Shown: positions 26,134 to 34,761 of the stretch, in pieces | How positions within the stretch are numbered: position 1 is the first letter of the stretch | Layout of the letters: every line of letters begins with the position of its first letter | DNA from: Streptomyces misionensis | GTDB taxonomy: Bacteria; Actinomycetota; Actinomycetes; Streptomycetales; Streptomycetaceae | Direction of reading: 5' to 3' | Assembly: GCF_900104815.1 (NCBI RefSeq) | Contig: NZ_FNTD01000004.1 | Span: 2,124,501 to 2,188,500, forward strand | DNA: 64,000 nucleotides | The notes under the pieces: model-generated | Seen by the model: only the letters and a program-made list of their open reading frames with translations | Database searches by the model: none | What the model was told of the DNA's origin: nothing | Translations under genes and position numbers: made by a program

Positions 26134-26931
26134 TCAGCCGACGAAGTACGTCGGGTTCGGCAGCTTGTACGTGCGGCCCGTGTAGCCGCCGTCCAGGTCC
26201 GAGTACTGGTCGCCGAAGTCGGCGATGAAGGTGTAGCCGAGGTCGTCCTCGATGTGCTTGCGGGTGCCGGCCTTGTACTGGACGGTCGTGCAGGTCCAGG
26301 TGCCCGGCGTGGCGCAGTCCTTCAGGTAGGCCGGCGGGTTGGCCGGGTTCTTGAGGAACATGTGCCCGGCGTCCAGGTTCACATCGGCGCCGACCTTCTT
26401 CAGGTTGGCGACCGCGGCACCGCGCTGGGCCTCGGTGAGACCGGAGTTGTAGAAGACCTCGACGCCCTTGGACCGGGCGTAGCGGATCAGTTCGGGGCTG
26501 CCGAAGACGGCGGGGCGGTCGGCCCGGTTGACGTAGTCGTTCCAGGTGGCCGAGTTGTAGCCGTAGTTGTTGCGCTTCTCGTAGTCGAGGCTCAGCAGCA
26601 CGGTGTCGTCGATGTCGAACATGACGGCCGGCTTCTGGTGGTGCTTGCGCGCGGTGTGGGCGGCCTGGTCGATGTACTTCCTGGCGTCCGCGTCGATGCG
26701 CGCGAGGTCCTTGGCGTACGGGCTGTCCGGGGACGCCTGGTAGACGCCGTTGCCGTCGGCGGTGGTGCCGTAGTAGGCGTCGATGTCCTTCGTCAGGAGC
26801 CCGATGTTGTAGGGCTCGTGCGTGGAGTTGGCGGTGGACTGGCCGGCGGTGGCCGCGCCCGCGCCGTACAGCGCGGCACCGGCGACGACGCAGGCGGCAC
26901 CGACGGCAGCCGCTCTGAGGGACTTCCGCAT
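26134..26931 (-). CDS. Secreted HAD-superfamily acid phosphatase (class IIIB type)
   Basis: A 265-residue exported hydrolase. The first 30 residues are a Sec signal peptide (MRKSLRAAAVG, Ala-rich core). The catalytic HAD motif I is MFDIDDTVLLS, motif II lies in GVEVFYNSGLTEAQRG, and the late acidic motif in FIADFGDQYSDLDGG. This is the plant VSP/class B acid phosphatase-like subgroup (HAD IIIB). Two Cys near the C-terminus (DCATPGTWTC) may form a disulfide. GGAGA precedes the ATG at 26931; the upstream open frame is ignored for lack of a ribosome site. No phosphate-box-like repeat was seen here. Confidence 0.9.
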   Translation of the reverse strand: MRKSLRAAAVGAACVVAGAALYGAGAATAGQSTANSTHEPYNIGLLTKDIDAYYGTTADGNGVYQASPDSPYAKDLARIDADARKYIDQAAHTARKHHQKPAVMFDIDDTVLLSLDYEKRNNYGYNSATWNDYVNRADRPAVFGSPELIRYARSKGVEVFYNSGLTEAQRGAAVANLKKVGADVNLDAGHMFLKNPANPPAYLKDCATPGTWTCTTVQYKAGTRKHIEDDLGYTFIADFGDQYSDLDGGYTGRTYKLPNPTYFVG

Positions 26932-27228
26932 GGATTCTCCGGATCTGGTGGATGGAGTGATGTACCAGGTCACGGATTGTCTACGCGCATAACAAGCGGT
27001 TCGGCGAGGCCTGTTACCCGATCGATACGGACGTCTTTTTCCGGCCATGCCGGCCCGCCACCACAAAACTCCCGCGCGGCGGTGGGACGTTCGGGATATT
27101 CCGGGATGTGAGGGACGGGGTAAGTGGTCGTACCCGGGCGGCGACCGGCCGGCCGCCCCGGAACCCGTCGGTGAATAGGGCATCTCCCCGATCCGTCCGG
27201 CCCCTCCTCAGATCCACGATGGCTTGGC

Positions 27229-28464
27229 ATGACGACCTCTTCGACCGTGCTCCGCGTGCTGCGCGACGGCGACGCGGGCCGGTACCTGACGGGCCTGGTG
27301 GTGAACGCGTTCGGCACCTCCGCGCTGTGGCTGGCCTCCGGCATCTGGGTGAAGGAGCTCACCGGGTCCAACGGCCTGGCGGGCCTGTGCATGCTCGCGC
27401 TGTGGGCACCCACGCTGGCCGGCCCGGCCCTCGGCACCCTCGCCGACCGCGTGCGCCGCAAGCCCCTGATCATCACCGTGAACCTGATGGTGGCGGCCCT
27501 GCTCCTCACCCTCTTCACCGTCGACTCCCCCGCCCGGCTGTGGCTGCTCTTCACGGTGCTGGTCCTGTACGGCACCGCCGGCGTGGTCACCGACGCGGCG
27601 GAGGCGGCCCTGGTCACCGACGTCGTCCCCGCCGGTCTGCTCGGCGACTTCAACGGGCTGCGGATGACCATCACGGAGGGTATGAAGCTCGTCGCCCCGC
27701 TCACCGGGGCGGGCCTGTACGCGGCCTTCGGCGGTCCGGCCGTCGCCTGTCTGGACGCGGGCACCTTCGTCGTCACCGCGGTGCTGTGCGCCCTGCTGCG
27801 CGTGCGGGAGAGCGGGCCGGTGCCCGCGGACGGCGGCGCCCGGCGCGGCCGCACCGCCGAGGGCGTGCGCCATCTGTGGGGCCATGCCGGACTGCGCCCC
27901 CTGGTCCTGGCGGGCGGTACGACGATGCTGATCAGCTCCCTGTGCGCCCCGACGCTGTACGCCGTGGTCGACCGCCTCGGCCACTCCCCCGCCTACACCG
28001 GCGTGCTCTACGCCGTCCAGGGCGCGGGCTCGGTCGCGGTCGGACTGCTCACCGGCCCCGCGCTGCGCAGGCTCGGCGGCCGGGGGTTCGCGGCGGCGGG
28101 CATCGCGCTGACCGGGCTCGCCGCGCTAGCGCGGGCCGTGCCGTGGGACGCGGCGGCCCTCGCGGCCTCCCTGGCGGCCGGTCTGGGCCTGCCGTGCGTG
28201 CTGATCGCCGCGCTCACCGCCGTCCAGCGGGAGACCCCCGGCCCGCTGCTCGGCCGGGTCACGGCCACCGCGAACACCCTGCTGTTCACGCCGAACGTCC
28301 TGGGCCTCGCGGCCGGCGCCGCACTGGTCGAACTGGCCGGTCCCGAGCTGCTGTTGCCCTGTTACGGCATCGCGCTGCTCCTCACCGCCGTCCCGCTCGT
28401 TCAGCGCGCCGCCAGCGCCTCGCGCACCGCGGCGAGATCCCCGTCCGACGCCAACCCGGCGTGA
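27229..28464 (+). CDS. MFS transporter
   Basis: Integral membrane permease of 411 residues with about twelve hydrophobic segments. The MFS loop 2-3 motif is GTLADRVRRKPLI, and the second half repeats the pattern with GPALRRLGGRGFAAAG. It looks like a drug or small-molecule exporter of the group that includes EntS-like and macrolide efflux proteins; substrate unknown. Its 3' end overlaps the convergent gene at 28401-29564 by 64 bp, so the two messages share antisense sequence. No clear Shine-Dalgarno; CACGAT lies 8 nt before the ATG. Confidence 0.87.
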   Translation: MTTSSTVLRVLRDGDAGRYLTGLVVNAFGTSALWLASGIWVKELTGSNGLAGLCMLALWAPTLAGPALGTLADRVRRKPLIITVNLMVAALLLTLFTVDSPARLWLLFTVLVLYGTAGVVTDAAEAALVTDVVPAGLLGDFNGLRMTITEGMKLVAPLTGAGLYAAFGGPAVACLDAGTFVVTAVLCALLRVRESGPVPADGGARRGRTAEGVRHLWGHAGLRPLVLAGGTTMLISSLCAPTLYAVVDRLGHSPAYTGVLYAVQGAGSVAVGLLTGPALRRLGGRGFAAAGIALTGLAALARAVPWDAAALAASLAAGLGLPCVLIAALTAVQRETPGPLLGRVTATANTLLFTPNVLGLAAGAALVELAGPELLLPCYGIALLLTAVPLVQRAASASRTAARSPSDANPA

Positions 28465-29564
28465 TACAGCCGCAGTTCGGTCGCGCCGGCCGCGCGGGCC
28501 CGGGCCGCGTCCGCCGCGAGGGTGGCGGGGCTGCCGCCCATCCCGGTGACCACGGTGAAGTTGGCGGCGAGCACCGTCCGTTCGCGGGCGTGCGCGGCGA
28601 AGGGCGCCAGCAGATCCGTACCACCGGCGCAGGGGACGACGACGCCGTCGGCCACGGAGAGGACGTGCGCGGGATCGGCCCCCGCGTTGGCGCCGCAGCG
28701 GTGGGTGTGGGGGTCGGCGTGCAGCAGCACCTGGAAGCCCTCGGGGGCGGCGGCGCGCACGGCGGTCACGGCCTCCTCCTGGAGGGTGCGGGCGGTCCGC
28801 TCCCGCCAGGCCAGCGTGGCGGCGGCCGTCCGCGCGCCGAGCAGTTCCGCGAGGGTCGGCAGGCCCCGGTCGGCCACCGCGCCCCGCCACAGCGGCTCGA
28901 GGGCGGCCCGGACGGCCCGCGCCAGCTCCCCGGGGTCCAGCCCCTGCTCGCCGTAGCCCGTGCGGCAGTGCGGGCAGAAGCACAGGGACATCAGGTACTC
29001 CCCGGCCTCCCCCAGGGCGACGCCGGAGATCTTGTCGTGGGCGTGCAGGTGCCGCAGCCCGTACCAGCCGAGGGACTCCAGCTCGGTGCCCCGCGCGCCC
29101 GGGCGTACCGCGGCCTCGACGGCCAGGTCGGTGAGGTAGGCGCGGGTGGCGGGCCCGGCGATGCAGGGCGCCCAGGGGTAGGGGTCGCCGTAGGCGTTGA
29201 CGACCGAGGTGTCCGGGTGCTCGGCGCCCAGCCGGGAGTTGTGCGCGAGCACCACCCAGCTGTGCACCGCGAGACCGGCGGCGGCCAGCGCCCGCGCCGC
29301 CTCGCCGTACGCGTCGCCGGGGGCCCAGCGGCCCGCGGGGTACGGGCGCAGGGCGCGGCCGGCCCAGCGCGCGCCCGGCGGGTAGAGGACGGCCGCGTGC
29401 TCGGCGGTGACGATTCGGTGCCGGGGGTGGCGCGGGGTCAGGGCGCGGGTGGAGTGGTAGGCGGCGGCGAGGGTCACCTGTTCGACGCCGAGGGCGGCGA
29501 TCCGGGCCGGTGCGTCGGGGTCCCCGTTGACGTCCCAGGGGTAGACGAACGCCGAGGCCTTCAC
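28401..29564 (-). CDS. Unrecognised 387-aa protein, possibly a TIM-barrel glycosidase-like enzyme
   Basis: I do not recognise a named family. The protein has no signal peptide or membrane segment, so it is cytoplasmic. Alternating strand/helix sequence (VKASAFVYPWDVNGD, VEQVTLAAAYHST, VHSWVVLAHNS, HDKISGVALG, GFQVLLHADPHTHRCG, VLAANFTVVTGMG, TELRLYHAGLASDG) looks like an eightfold barrel. A CxC-x2-C cluster (LCFCPHCRTGYG) may bind zinc. GTG 29564 has GGGAG five bases upstream. It is divergent from the uronate dehydrogenase-like gene and overlaps the MFS gene tail by 64 bp. A role in sugar acid or glycoside metabolism is only an inference from neighbours. Confidence 0.75.
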   Translation of the reverse strand: MKASAFVYPWDVNGDPDAPARIAALGVEQVTLAAAYHSTRALTPRHPRHRIVTAEHAAVLYPPGARWAGRALRPYPAGRWAPGDAYGEAARALAAAGLAVHSWVVLAHNSRLGAEHPDTSVVNAYGDPYPWAPCIAGPATRAYLTDLAVEAAVRPGARGTELESLGWYGLRHLHAHDKISGVALGEAGEYLMSLCFCPHCRTGYGEQGLDPGELARAVRAALEPLWRGAVADRGLPTLAELLGARTAAATLAWRERTARTLQEEAVTAVRAAAPEGFQVLLHADPHTHRCGANAGADPAHVLSVADGVVVPCAGGTDLLAPFAAHARERTVLAANFTVVTGMGGSPATLAADAARARAAGATELRLYHAGLASDGDLAAVREALAAR

Positions 29565-29728
29565 GCGTGCTCCCATCCGATCGGTGCCGGAGCCGGACCG
29601 GCGTGGGTACATTCTTCTGACCGATGTCCATATTCGTGAACGGCCTCACGCTAAAGGGCCCGGGGAGAGCCGGTCAAGGAAGGCGAACCAGGGCCCCGCG
29701 CGCGGCCGTTGACCCAAGGAGGCCGAGG

Positions 29729-30538
29729 ATGCCCGCTGCCCGTACCGTTCTGCTCACCGGCGCCGCCGGCCGGATCGGCACCCTGATGCGGCCCCTGCTC
29801 CCGGAGTACGGACACACCCTGCGGCTGTTCGACGTCCGGCCCGTCGAGGGCGCGCCGGACGCCGTCACCGCCGACCTCGCGGACCCGGTGGCGCTGCGCG
29901 AGGCGGTGCGGGGCGTGGACGCGGTGCTCCATCTCGCCGGCATCTCCCTGGAGGCGTCGTTCGAGAAGATCCTGAAGGCCAACATCGAGGGCACCTACCG
30001 CCTGTACGAGGCCGCGCGGGAGGCGGGCGTGCGCCGGATCGTGTTCGCCTCCTCCAACCACGCCGTCGGCTTCGCCCCGGTGCCGCGCCCCGGCGAGGCG
30101 CCGGTCCCCGTCGGCACCCCGCACCGCCCGGACACCTTCTACGGCCTGTCCAAGTGCTTCGGCGAGGACCTGGCCCAGTACTACTGGGACAAGCACGGAC
30201 TGGAGACCGTCTCGGTGCGCATCGGCTCCTGCTTCCCGGAGCCGACCAGCGTGCGCGCCCTGTCCACCTGGCTGAGCCCGGCCGACTGCGCCCGGCTCTT
30301 CCACGCGGCCCTGACCGCCGAACGCGTCGGCCACACGGTGGGCTACGGCTCCTCCGCCAACACCCGTCTGTGGTGGGACCTGAGCAGCGCCCGGGCCCTC
30401 GGCTACACACCGCGGGACGACTCCGAGCCGTACGCCGCGCGGCTCCTCGCCGAGCAGGGCGAACCGGACCTCACGGACCCGGCCCAGAACCGCCTGGGCG
30501 GGCCCTTCGTCACCGACCCGCCGGTCTGGCCGTACTGA
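29729..30538 (+). CDS. NAD-dependent uronate dehydrogenase-like SDR
   Basis: Extended-type short-chain dehydrogenase/epimerase of 269 residues. The NAD-binding GxxGxxG is in LLTGAAGRIGTLM, the Asp that selects NAD in LFDVRP, and the catalytic Tyr-x3-Lys in FYGLSKCFGEDL. Length, SVRIGSCFPEP and the short C-terminus match uronate dehydrogenases that oxidise glucuronate or galacturonate to the aldarolactone. AAGGAGG (29716-29722) is an ideal ribosome site for the ATG at 29729. It stands just before a DeoR/ABC sugar operon. Confidence 0.84.
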   Translation: MPAARTVLLTGAAGRIGTLMRPLLPEYGHTLRLFDVRPVEGAPDAVTADLADPVALREAVRGVDAVLHLAGISLEASFEKILKANIEGTYRLYEAAREAGVRRIVFASSNHAVGFAPVPRPGEAPVPVGTPHRPDTFYGLSKCFGEDLAQYYWDKHGLETVSVRIGSCFPEPTSVRALSTWLSPADCARLFHAALTAERVGHTVGYGSSANTRLWWDLSSARALGYTPRDDSEPYAARLLAEQGEPDLTDPAQNRLGGPFVTDPPVWPY

Positions 30539-30563
30539 GCCCCGGAGGGGTCCCGTGCCCGGG

Positions 30564-30764
30564 CGGGCAGCGAACGGGCCGGTCGGCGAGCGGATTCGGG
30601 CACCGGGGACGCCCGTTTCCACACGGGCCCTCGCGCCCGCGCAGGTCCGCGGCGGGCACACCGCTCGGCAAACGGGCCCAACCGGGCAGCATCGGGCGGG
30701 CAACAAGCCTGGTCAGGGCGGCGGACCGGGAGTACAACTTCCCCCATGGGCCCGAACGGGCAGC
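30564..30764 (+). repeat. Three CGGGCAGC octamers upstream of the DeoR gene
   Basis: CGGGCAGC occurs at 30564-30571, 30683-30690 and 30757-30764 in a 248-bp gap, the last two followed by AT/TT and CGGG (CGGGCAGCATCGGG, CGGGCAGCTTTCGGG). They may be regulator sites or just GC-rich background. Confidence 0.3.
30710..30738 (+). promoter_or_regulatory. Candidate promoter of the DeoR-ABC operon
   Basis: TGGTCA (30710-30715), 17-bp spacer, TACAAC (30733-30738), ending 48 nt before the ATG at 30787. Confidence 0.4.
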
Positions 30765-30786
30765 TTTCGGGGAGGTGGGTGACCGG

Positions 30787-31554
30787 ATGACCAGGACGGC
30801 GGAGGAACGCCGGCACGAGATCGTGCGGGCGGCGCGCGCCACCGGCTCGGTCGACGTCACCGCGCTCGCCGCCGAGCTGGGCGTGGCCAAGGAGACCATC
30901 CGGCGCGATCTGCGCTCCCTGGAGGACCACGGGCTGGTCCGCCGCACCCATGGCGGGGCCTACCCGGTGGAGAGCGCCGGCTTCGAGACCACGCTGGCCT
31001 TCCGGTCCACCAGCCAGGTGCCCGAGAAGCGCCGGATCGCCGCCGCGGCGGCCGAGTTGCTCGGCGACGCCGAGACGGTCTTCGTCGACGAGGGCTTCAC
31101 CCCCCAGCTCATCGCCGAGGCGCTGCCCGCGGACCGGCCGCTGACCGTGGTCACCGCGTCCCTGCCGGTCGCGGGCGCGCTCGCCGGGGCGGACCACATC
31201 CAGGTGCTGCTGCTCGGCGGCCGGGTGCGGTCCGGGACGCTGGCCACCGTCGACCACTGGACGACGAGGATGCTGTCCGGATTCGTCCTCGACCTCGCCT
31301 ACATCGGTGCCAACGGCATCTCCCGCGAACACGGCCTGACCACGCCCGATCCGGCGGTCGGCGAGGTCAAGGCGCAGGCGATGCGGGCGGCGCGGCGCAC
31401 CGTGTTCGCGGGTGTGCACACCAAGTTCGGCGCGGTGAGCTTCTGCCGGTTCGCGGAGGTCGGCTCGCTGGAGGCGATCGTGACGAGCACCCTGCTCCCG
31501 GCGGCCGAGGCCCACCGTTACGCCCTGCTGGGCCCGCAGGTCATCCGGGTCTGA
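30787..31554 (+). CDS. DeoR/GlpR family sugar-responsive repressor
   Basis: A 255-residue regulator. Residues 5-60 are the DeoR helix-turn-helix (RRHEIVRAARATGSVDVTALA, ETIRRDLRSLEDHGLVRRTHGGA). The remainder is a sugar-phosphate-binding DeoRC domain with FVDEGFTPQLIAEAL, TVVTASLPVAGAL and VHTKFGAVSFCRF. It lies 80 bp ahead of a sugar ABC operon on the same strand, so control of that operon by a phosphorylated sugar or polyol is likely. GGGGAGG lies 11 nt from the ATG, and a GTG at 30775 is an alternative start. Confidence 0.9.
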   Translation: MTRTAEERRHEIVRAARATGSVDVTALAAELGVAKETIRRDLRSLEDHGLVRRTHGGAYPVESAGFETTLAFRSTSQVPEKRRIAAAAAELLGDAETVFVDEGFTPQLIAEALPADRPLTVVTASLPVAGALAGADHIQVLLLGGRVRSGTLATVDHWTTRMLSGFVLDLAYIGANGISREHGLTTPDPAVGEVKAQAMRAARRTVFAGVHTKFGAVSFCRFAEVGSLEAIVTSTLLPAAEAHRYALLGPQVIRV

Positions 31555-31573
31555 AGGTCCAACCCCCACCCCC

Positions 31574-31590
31574 ACAGGGGTATCCCCTGT
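31574..31590. promoter_or_regulatory. Operator-like palindrome before the sugar-binding protein gene
   Basis: ACAGGGG-TAT-CCCCTGT is a perfect 7-bp inverted repeat with a 3-nt centre, located between the DeoR stop (31554) and the next start (31635). A plausible site for the DeoR protein. Confidence 0.5.
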
Positions 31591-31634
31591 TCGCGGGATG
31601 CCCCTTACGTCCCCATACATCCCAGGAGTGATCC

Positions 31635-33005
31635 ATGCGCACCCCGAGCCGACGGAGGCCGCGAGCCACGCTCGTCCTGGCCGCCGCAGGGACGCTGCTC
31701 ACCCCCCTGCTGTCCGGCTGCTGGGTCGGGGCGGGCGGGGCCGGATCCGGCGGCGACTCGATCAACGTGCTGATGGTCAACAATCCGCAGATGGTGGAGT
31801 TGCAGAAGCTGACCGCGACGCACTTCACCAAGGAGACCGGCATCAAGGTGAACTTCACCGTGCTGCCGGAGAACGACGTCCGCGACAAGATCAGCCAGGA
31901 CTTCGCCAACCAGGCCGGCCAGTACGACGTCGCCACCCTGTCCAACTACGAGATCCCGATCTACGCCCGCAACGGCTGGCTGCGCCCGATGAACGCGTAC
32001 GTCGCCAAGGACCCGTCGTACGACGAGCAGGACGTGCTCGCCCCGATGCGCCAGTCCCTCACCGGCGACGACGGCAAGCTCTACGGCCAGCCCTTCTACG
32101 GCGAGTCGTCCTTCCTGATGTACCGCAAGGACGTGTTCGCGGCGAAGGGCCTGACCATGCCCGCCCACCCCACCTGGCAGCAGGTGGCCGACCTCGCCGC
32201 CGAGGTGGACGGCGCCCGGCCCGGCATGCGCGGCATCTGCCTGCGCGGACTGCCCGGCTGGGGCGAGCTGATGGCGCCGCTGACCACGGTGGTGAACACC
32301 TTCGGCGGCACCTGGTTCGACACGAAGTGGAAGGCGCACCTGGACTCCCCCGAGTTCGAGAAGGCGACGAAGTTCTATGTCGACCTGGTGCGCAAGCACG
32401 GCGAGTCGGGTGCCGCGCAGTCCGGGTTCGCCGAGTGCCTGAACGACCTGACCCAGGGCAAGGTCGCCATGTGGTACGACGCCACCTCCGCGGCCGGCTC
32501 CCTGGAGGCCAAGGGCTCCCCGGTCAAGGGCAAGCTCGGCTACGCGCCCGCCCCGGTCGAGAGGACCAGGTCCTCCGGCTGGCTCTACACCTGGGCCTGG
32601 GGCATCCAGCAGTCCTCCCGCAACCCCGACAAGGCCTGGAAGTTCGTCTCCTGGGCGTCCGGCAAGGAGTACGAGCGGCTGGTCGGCGAGACCAGCGGCT
32701 GGCCGAACGTGCCCGCGGGCAAACGGGCGTCCACGTACGAGAACGCCGACTACCGCAGGTCGGCGGCGGCCTTCCAGGAGATGACCCGGCAGGCCATCGA
32801 GAGCAGCCGGCCCAACGACCCCGGGGTGCAGCCGCGGCCCGCGCCCGGCATCCAGTTCGTCGACATCCCCGAGTTCACCGATCTCGGCACCAAGGTCTCC
32901 CAGGAGATCAGCGCGGCCGTCGCCGGACGCCAGTCCGTCGGCACGGCCCTGAAGAAGTCCCAGCAGCTGGCCGAGAAGATCTCCAAGGAGTACGAGGGAC
33001 GATGA
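31635..33005 (+). CDS. Carbohydrate ABC transporter, substrate-binding lipoprotein
   Basis: Extracytoplasmic receptor of 456 residues. A basic N-terminus and hydrophobic stretch end at lipobox LLSGC, lipidated Cys near residue 31. The family 1 binding-protein fold is seen in INVLMVNNPQMVELQKL, ATLSNYEIPIYARNGWLRPM, GQPFYGESSFLMYRKDVF and WLYTWAWGIQQSS; these resemble receptors for sugar alcohols such as mannitol/sorbitol. AGGAG precedes the ATG. Its TGA overlaps the next ATG. Works with the two permeases downstream. Confidence 0.9.
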   Translation: MRTPSRRRPRATLVLAAAGTLLTPLLSGCWVGAGGAGSGGDSINVLMVNNPQMVELQKLTATHFTKETGIKVNFTVLPENDVRDKISQDFANQAGQYDVATLSNYEIPIYARNGWLRPMNAYVAKDPSYDEQDVLAPMRQSLTGDDGKLYGQPFYGESSFLMYRKDVFAAKGLTMPAHPTWQQVADLAAEVDGARPGMRGICLRGLPGWGELMAPLTTVVNTFGGTWFDTKWKAHLDSPEFEKATKFYVDLVRKHGESGAAQSGFAECLNDLTQGKVAMWYDATSAAGSLEAKGSPVKGKLGYAPAPVERTRSSGWLYTWAWGIQQSSRNPDKAWKFVSWASGKEYERLVGETSGWPNVPAGKRASTYENADYRRSAAAFQEMTRQAIESSRPNDPGVQPRPAPGIQFVDIPEFTDLGTKVSQEISAAVAGRQSVGTALKKSQQLAEKISKEYEGR

Positions 33006-33940
33006 CCGCCACCACCACGGCCCCGCTCGCGGCCGCTCCCCCGAGAACGCTGAAACGGCCCCCCGCCCGGCTGCGCGCCTGGGCCACCCGGGCCCCGCTG
33101 CTGCCCGCCCTCGTCTTCATGATCGTGGTCACCCAGCTGCCGTTCGTGGCCACGCTGGTGATCTCCTTCTTCGACTGGAACGCCCTCTACCCCAAGGCCC
33201 GCCGCTTCACCGGCCTCGACAACTACCGCCAGGTGCTCACCGACACGGACCTGCGCCACTCGGTGTGGACGACGGTGCTGCTGACGGTGGCGGTGGTGCT
33301 GGCCAGCCTGGTGCTGGGGCTGCTCCTCGCCCTGCTGCTCGACCGGCGCTTCCGCGGCCGGGGCGTCGTGCGCACCCTGCTGATCGCGCCCTTCCTGGTG
33401 GTACCGGTGGCCGCGGCGCTGCTGTGGAAGCACGTGCTCTACAACCCCGAGTACGGCCTGCTCAACGGCCTGTTGCACTATGTCGGCGGCCCCCAGCCGG
33501 ACTGGATCTCCCGCACCCCGCTGCTCGCGGTGGAGGCCTCCCTGGTCTGGCAGTGGACGCCGTTCATGATGCTGATCCTGCTGGCCGGGCTGCAGAGCCG
33601 GGACCAGCAGCAGATCGAGGCGGCCCGGGTCGACGGCGCGAGCGACTGGCAGATCTTCCGCCACCTCACGCTGCCCCATCTGCGCCGCTACCTCGAACTC
33701 GGCGCCCTGCTCGGCTCGATCTACATCGTGCAGAACTTCGACGCGGTGTTCACCATCACGTCCGGCGGCCTCGGCACGGCGAACCTGCCGTACACCGTCT
33801 ACCAGAGCTTCTACCAGGCCCACGAGAACGGCCTCGCCTCGGCCGCGGGCGTCCTGGTCGTCATCGGCTCGATCATCATCGCGACCTTCGCCCTGCGCGT
33901 GGTGTCGTCCCTGTTCCGCGAGGAGGTGGGCCGCTCATGA
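33002..33940 (+). CDS. Carbohydrate ABC transporter, permease 1 (MalF-like)
   Basis: Inner-membrane permease of 312 residues with six hydrophobic segments. The EAA loop reads IEAARVDGASDWQIFRHLTLPHL. A short N-terminal cytoplasmic region precedes the first segment. The ATG at 33002 overlaps the binding-protein stop (ATGA) and its end overlaps the second permease, so expression is coupled. Pairs with the next product as a heterodimer. Confidence 0.92.
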   Translation: MTATTTAPLAAAPPRTLKRPPARLRAWATRAPLLPALVFMIVVTQLPFVATLVISFFDWNALYPKARRFTGLDNYRQVLTDTDLRHSVWTTVLLTVAVVLASLVLGLLLALLLDRRFRGRGVVRTLLIAPFLVVPVAAALLWKHVLYNPEYGLLNGLLHYVGGPQPDWISRTPLLAVEASLVWQWTPFMMLILLAGLQSRDQQQIEAARVDGASDWQIFRHLTLPHLRRYLELGALLGSIYIVQNFDAVFTITSGGLGTANLPYTVYQSFYQAHENGLASAAGVLVVIGSIIIATFALRVVSSLFREEVGRS

Positions 33941-34761
33941 CCGCGGTACGCCGTCACGGTCTCGGTCTCGTCGCCTGGCTGGCCGGCATCGTCTTCTTCC
34001 TGCCCATCGCCTGGATGGCGCTGACGTCCTTCCACTCGGAACAGGACGCGGCGACCAACCCGCCGTCCTTCGCCGCCTCCCTCACCCTGGACGGCTACCG
34101 CGAGTTCTTCGGCACCGGCGGCGGCGCGAGCCCCTGGCCGGCGCTGGCCAACTCCGCGGTGGCCTCGGTCGCCTCGACGCTGTGCGTGCTGCTGCTGGCC
34201 CTTCCGGCGGCCTACGCGCTGTCGATCCGCCCGGTGCGCAAGTGGACGGACGTGCTGTTCTTCTTCCTGTCCACCAAGATGCTGCCCGCCGTGGCGGGCC
34301 TGCTGCCGATCTACCTCTTCGCGAAGAACGCCGGGATGCTCGACAACATCTGGCTGCTGGTCGTCCTCTACACCGCGATGAACCTGCCGATCGCGGTGTG
34401 GATGATGCAGTCCTTCCTCGCCGAGGTGCCGGTCGCGGTCATCGAGGCGGCCCGGGTGGACGGGGCCAGGCTGCCCACGATCCTGGCCCGGGTGGTCGCC
34501 CCCATCGCCCTGCCCGGCATGGCGGCGACGGCGCTGATCTGCTTCATCTTCAGCTGGAACGAGCTGCTGTTCGCCCGGGTGCTCACCGGTGTGGTCGCCG
34601 AGACCGCGCCCGTCTTCCTGACCGGCTTCATCACCAGCCAGGGGCTGTTCCTGGCCAAGGTGTGCGCCGCGTCGCTCGTCATCTCCCTGCCGGTGCTCGC
34701 CGCGGGGTTCGCCGCCCAGGACAAGCTGGTCCAGGGCCTGTCGTTGGGAGCCGTCAAATGA
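33937..34761 (+). CDS. Carbohydrate ABC transporter, permease 2 (MalG-like)
   Basis: Inner-membrane permease of 274 residues, six hydrophobic segments, EAA loop IEAARVDGARLPTILARVVAPI. Conserved LSTKMLPAVAGLLPIYLFAKN and FIFSWNELLFARVL fit MalG-type proteins. No ATPase gene is nearby; Streptomyces sugar importers commonly share the ATPase MsiK, so that is the expected partner. The ATG overlaps permease 1 by 4 nt, and the end overlaps the dehydrogenase. Confidence 0.92.
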   Translation: MTAVRRHGLGLVAWLAGIVFFLPIAWMALTSFHSEQDAATNPPSFAASLTLDGYREFFGTGGGASPWPALANSAVASVASTLCVLLLALPAAYALSIRPVRKWTDVLFFFLSTKMLPAVAGLLPIYLFAKNAGMLDNIWLLVVLYTAMNLPIAVWMMQSFLAEVPVAVIEAARVDGARLPTILARVVAPIALPGMAATALICFIFSWNELLFARVLTGVVAETAPVFLTGFITSQGLFLAKVCAASLVISLPVLAAGFAAQDKLVQGLSLGAVK

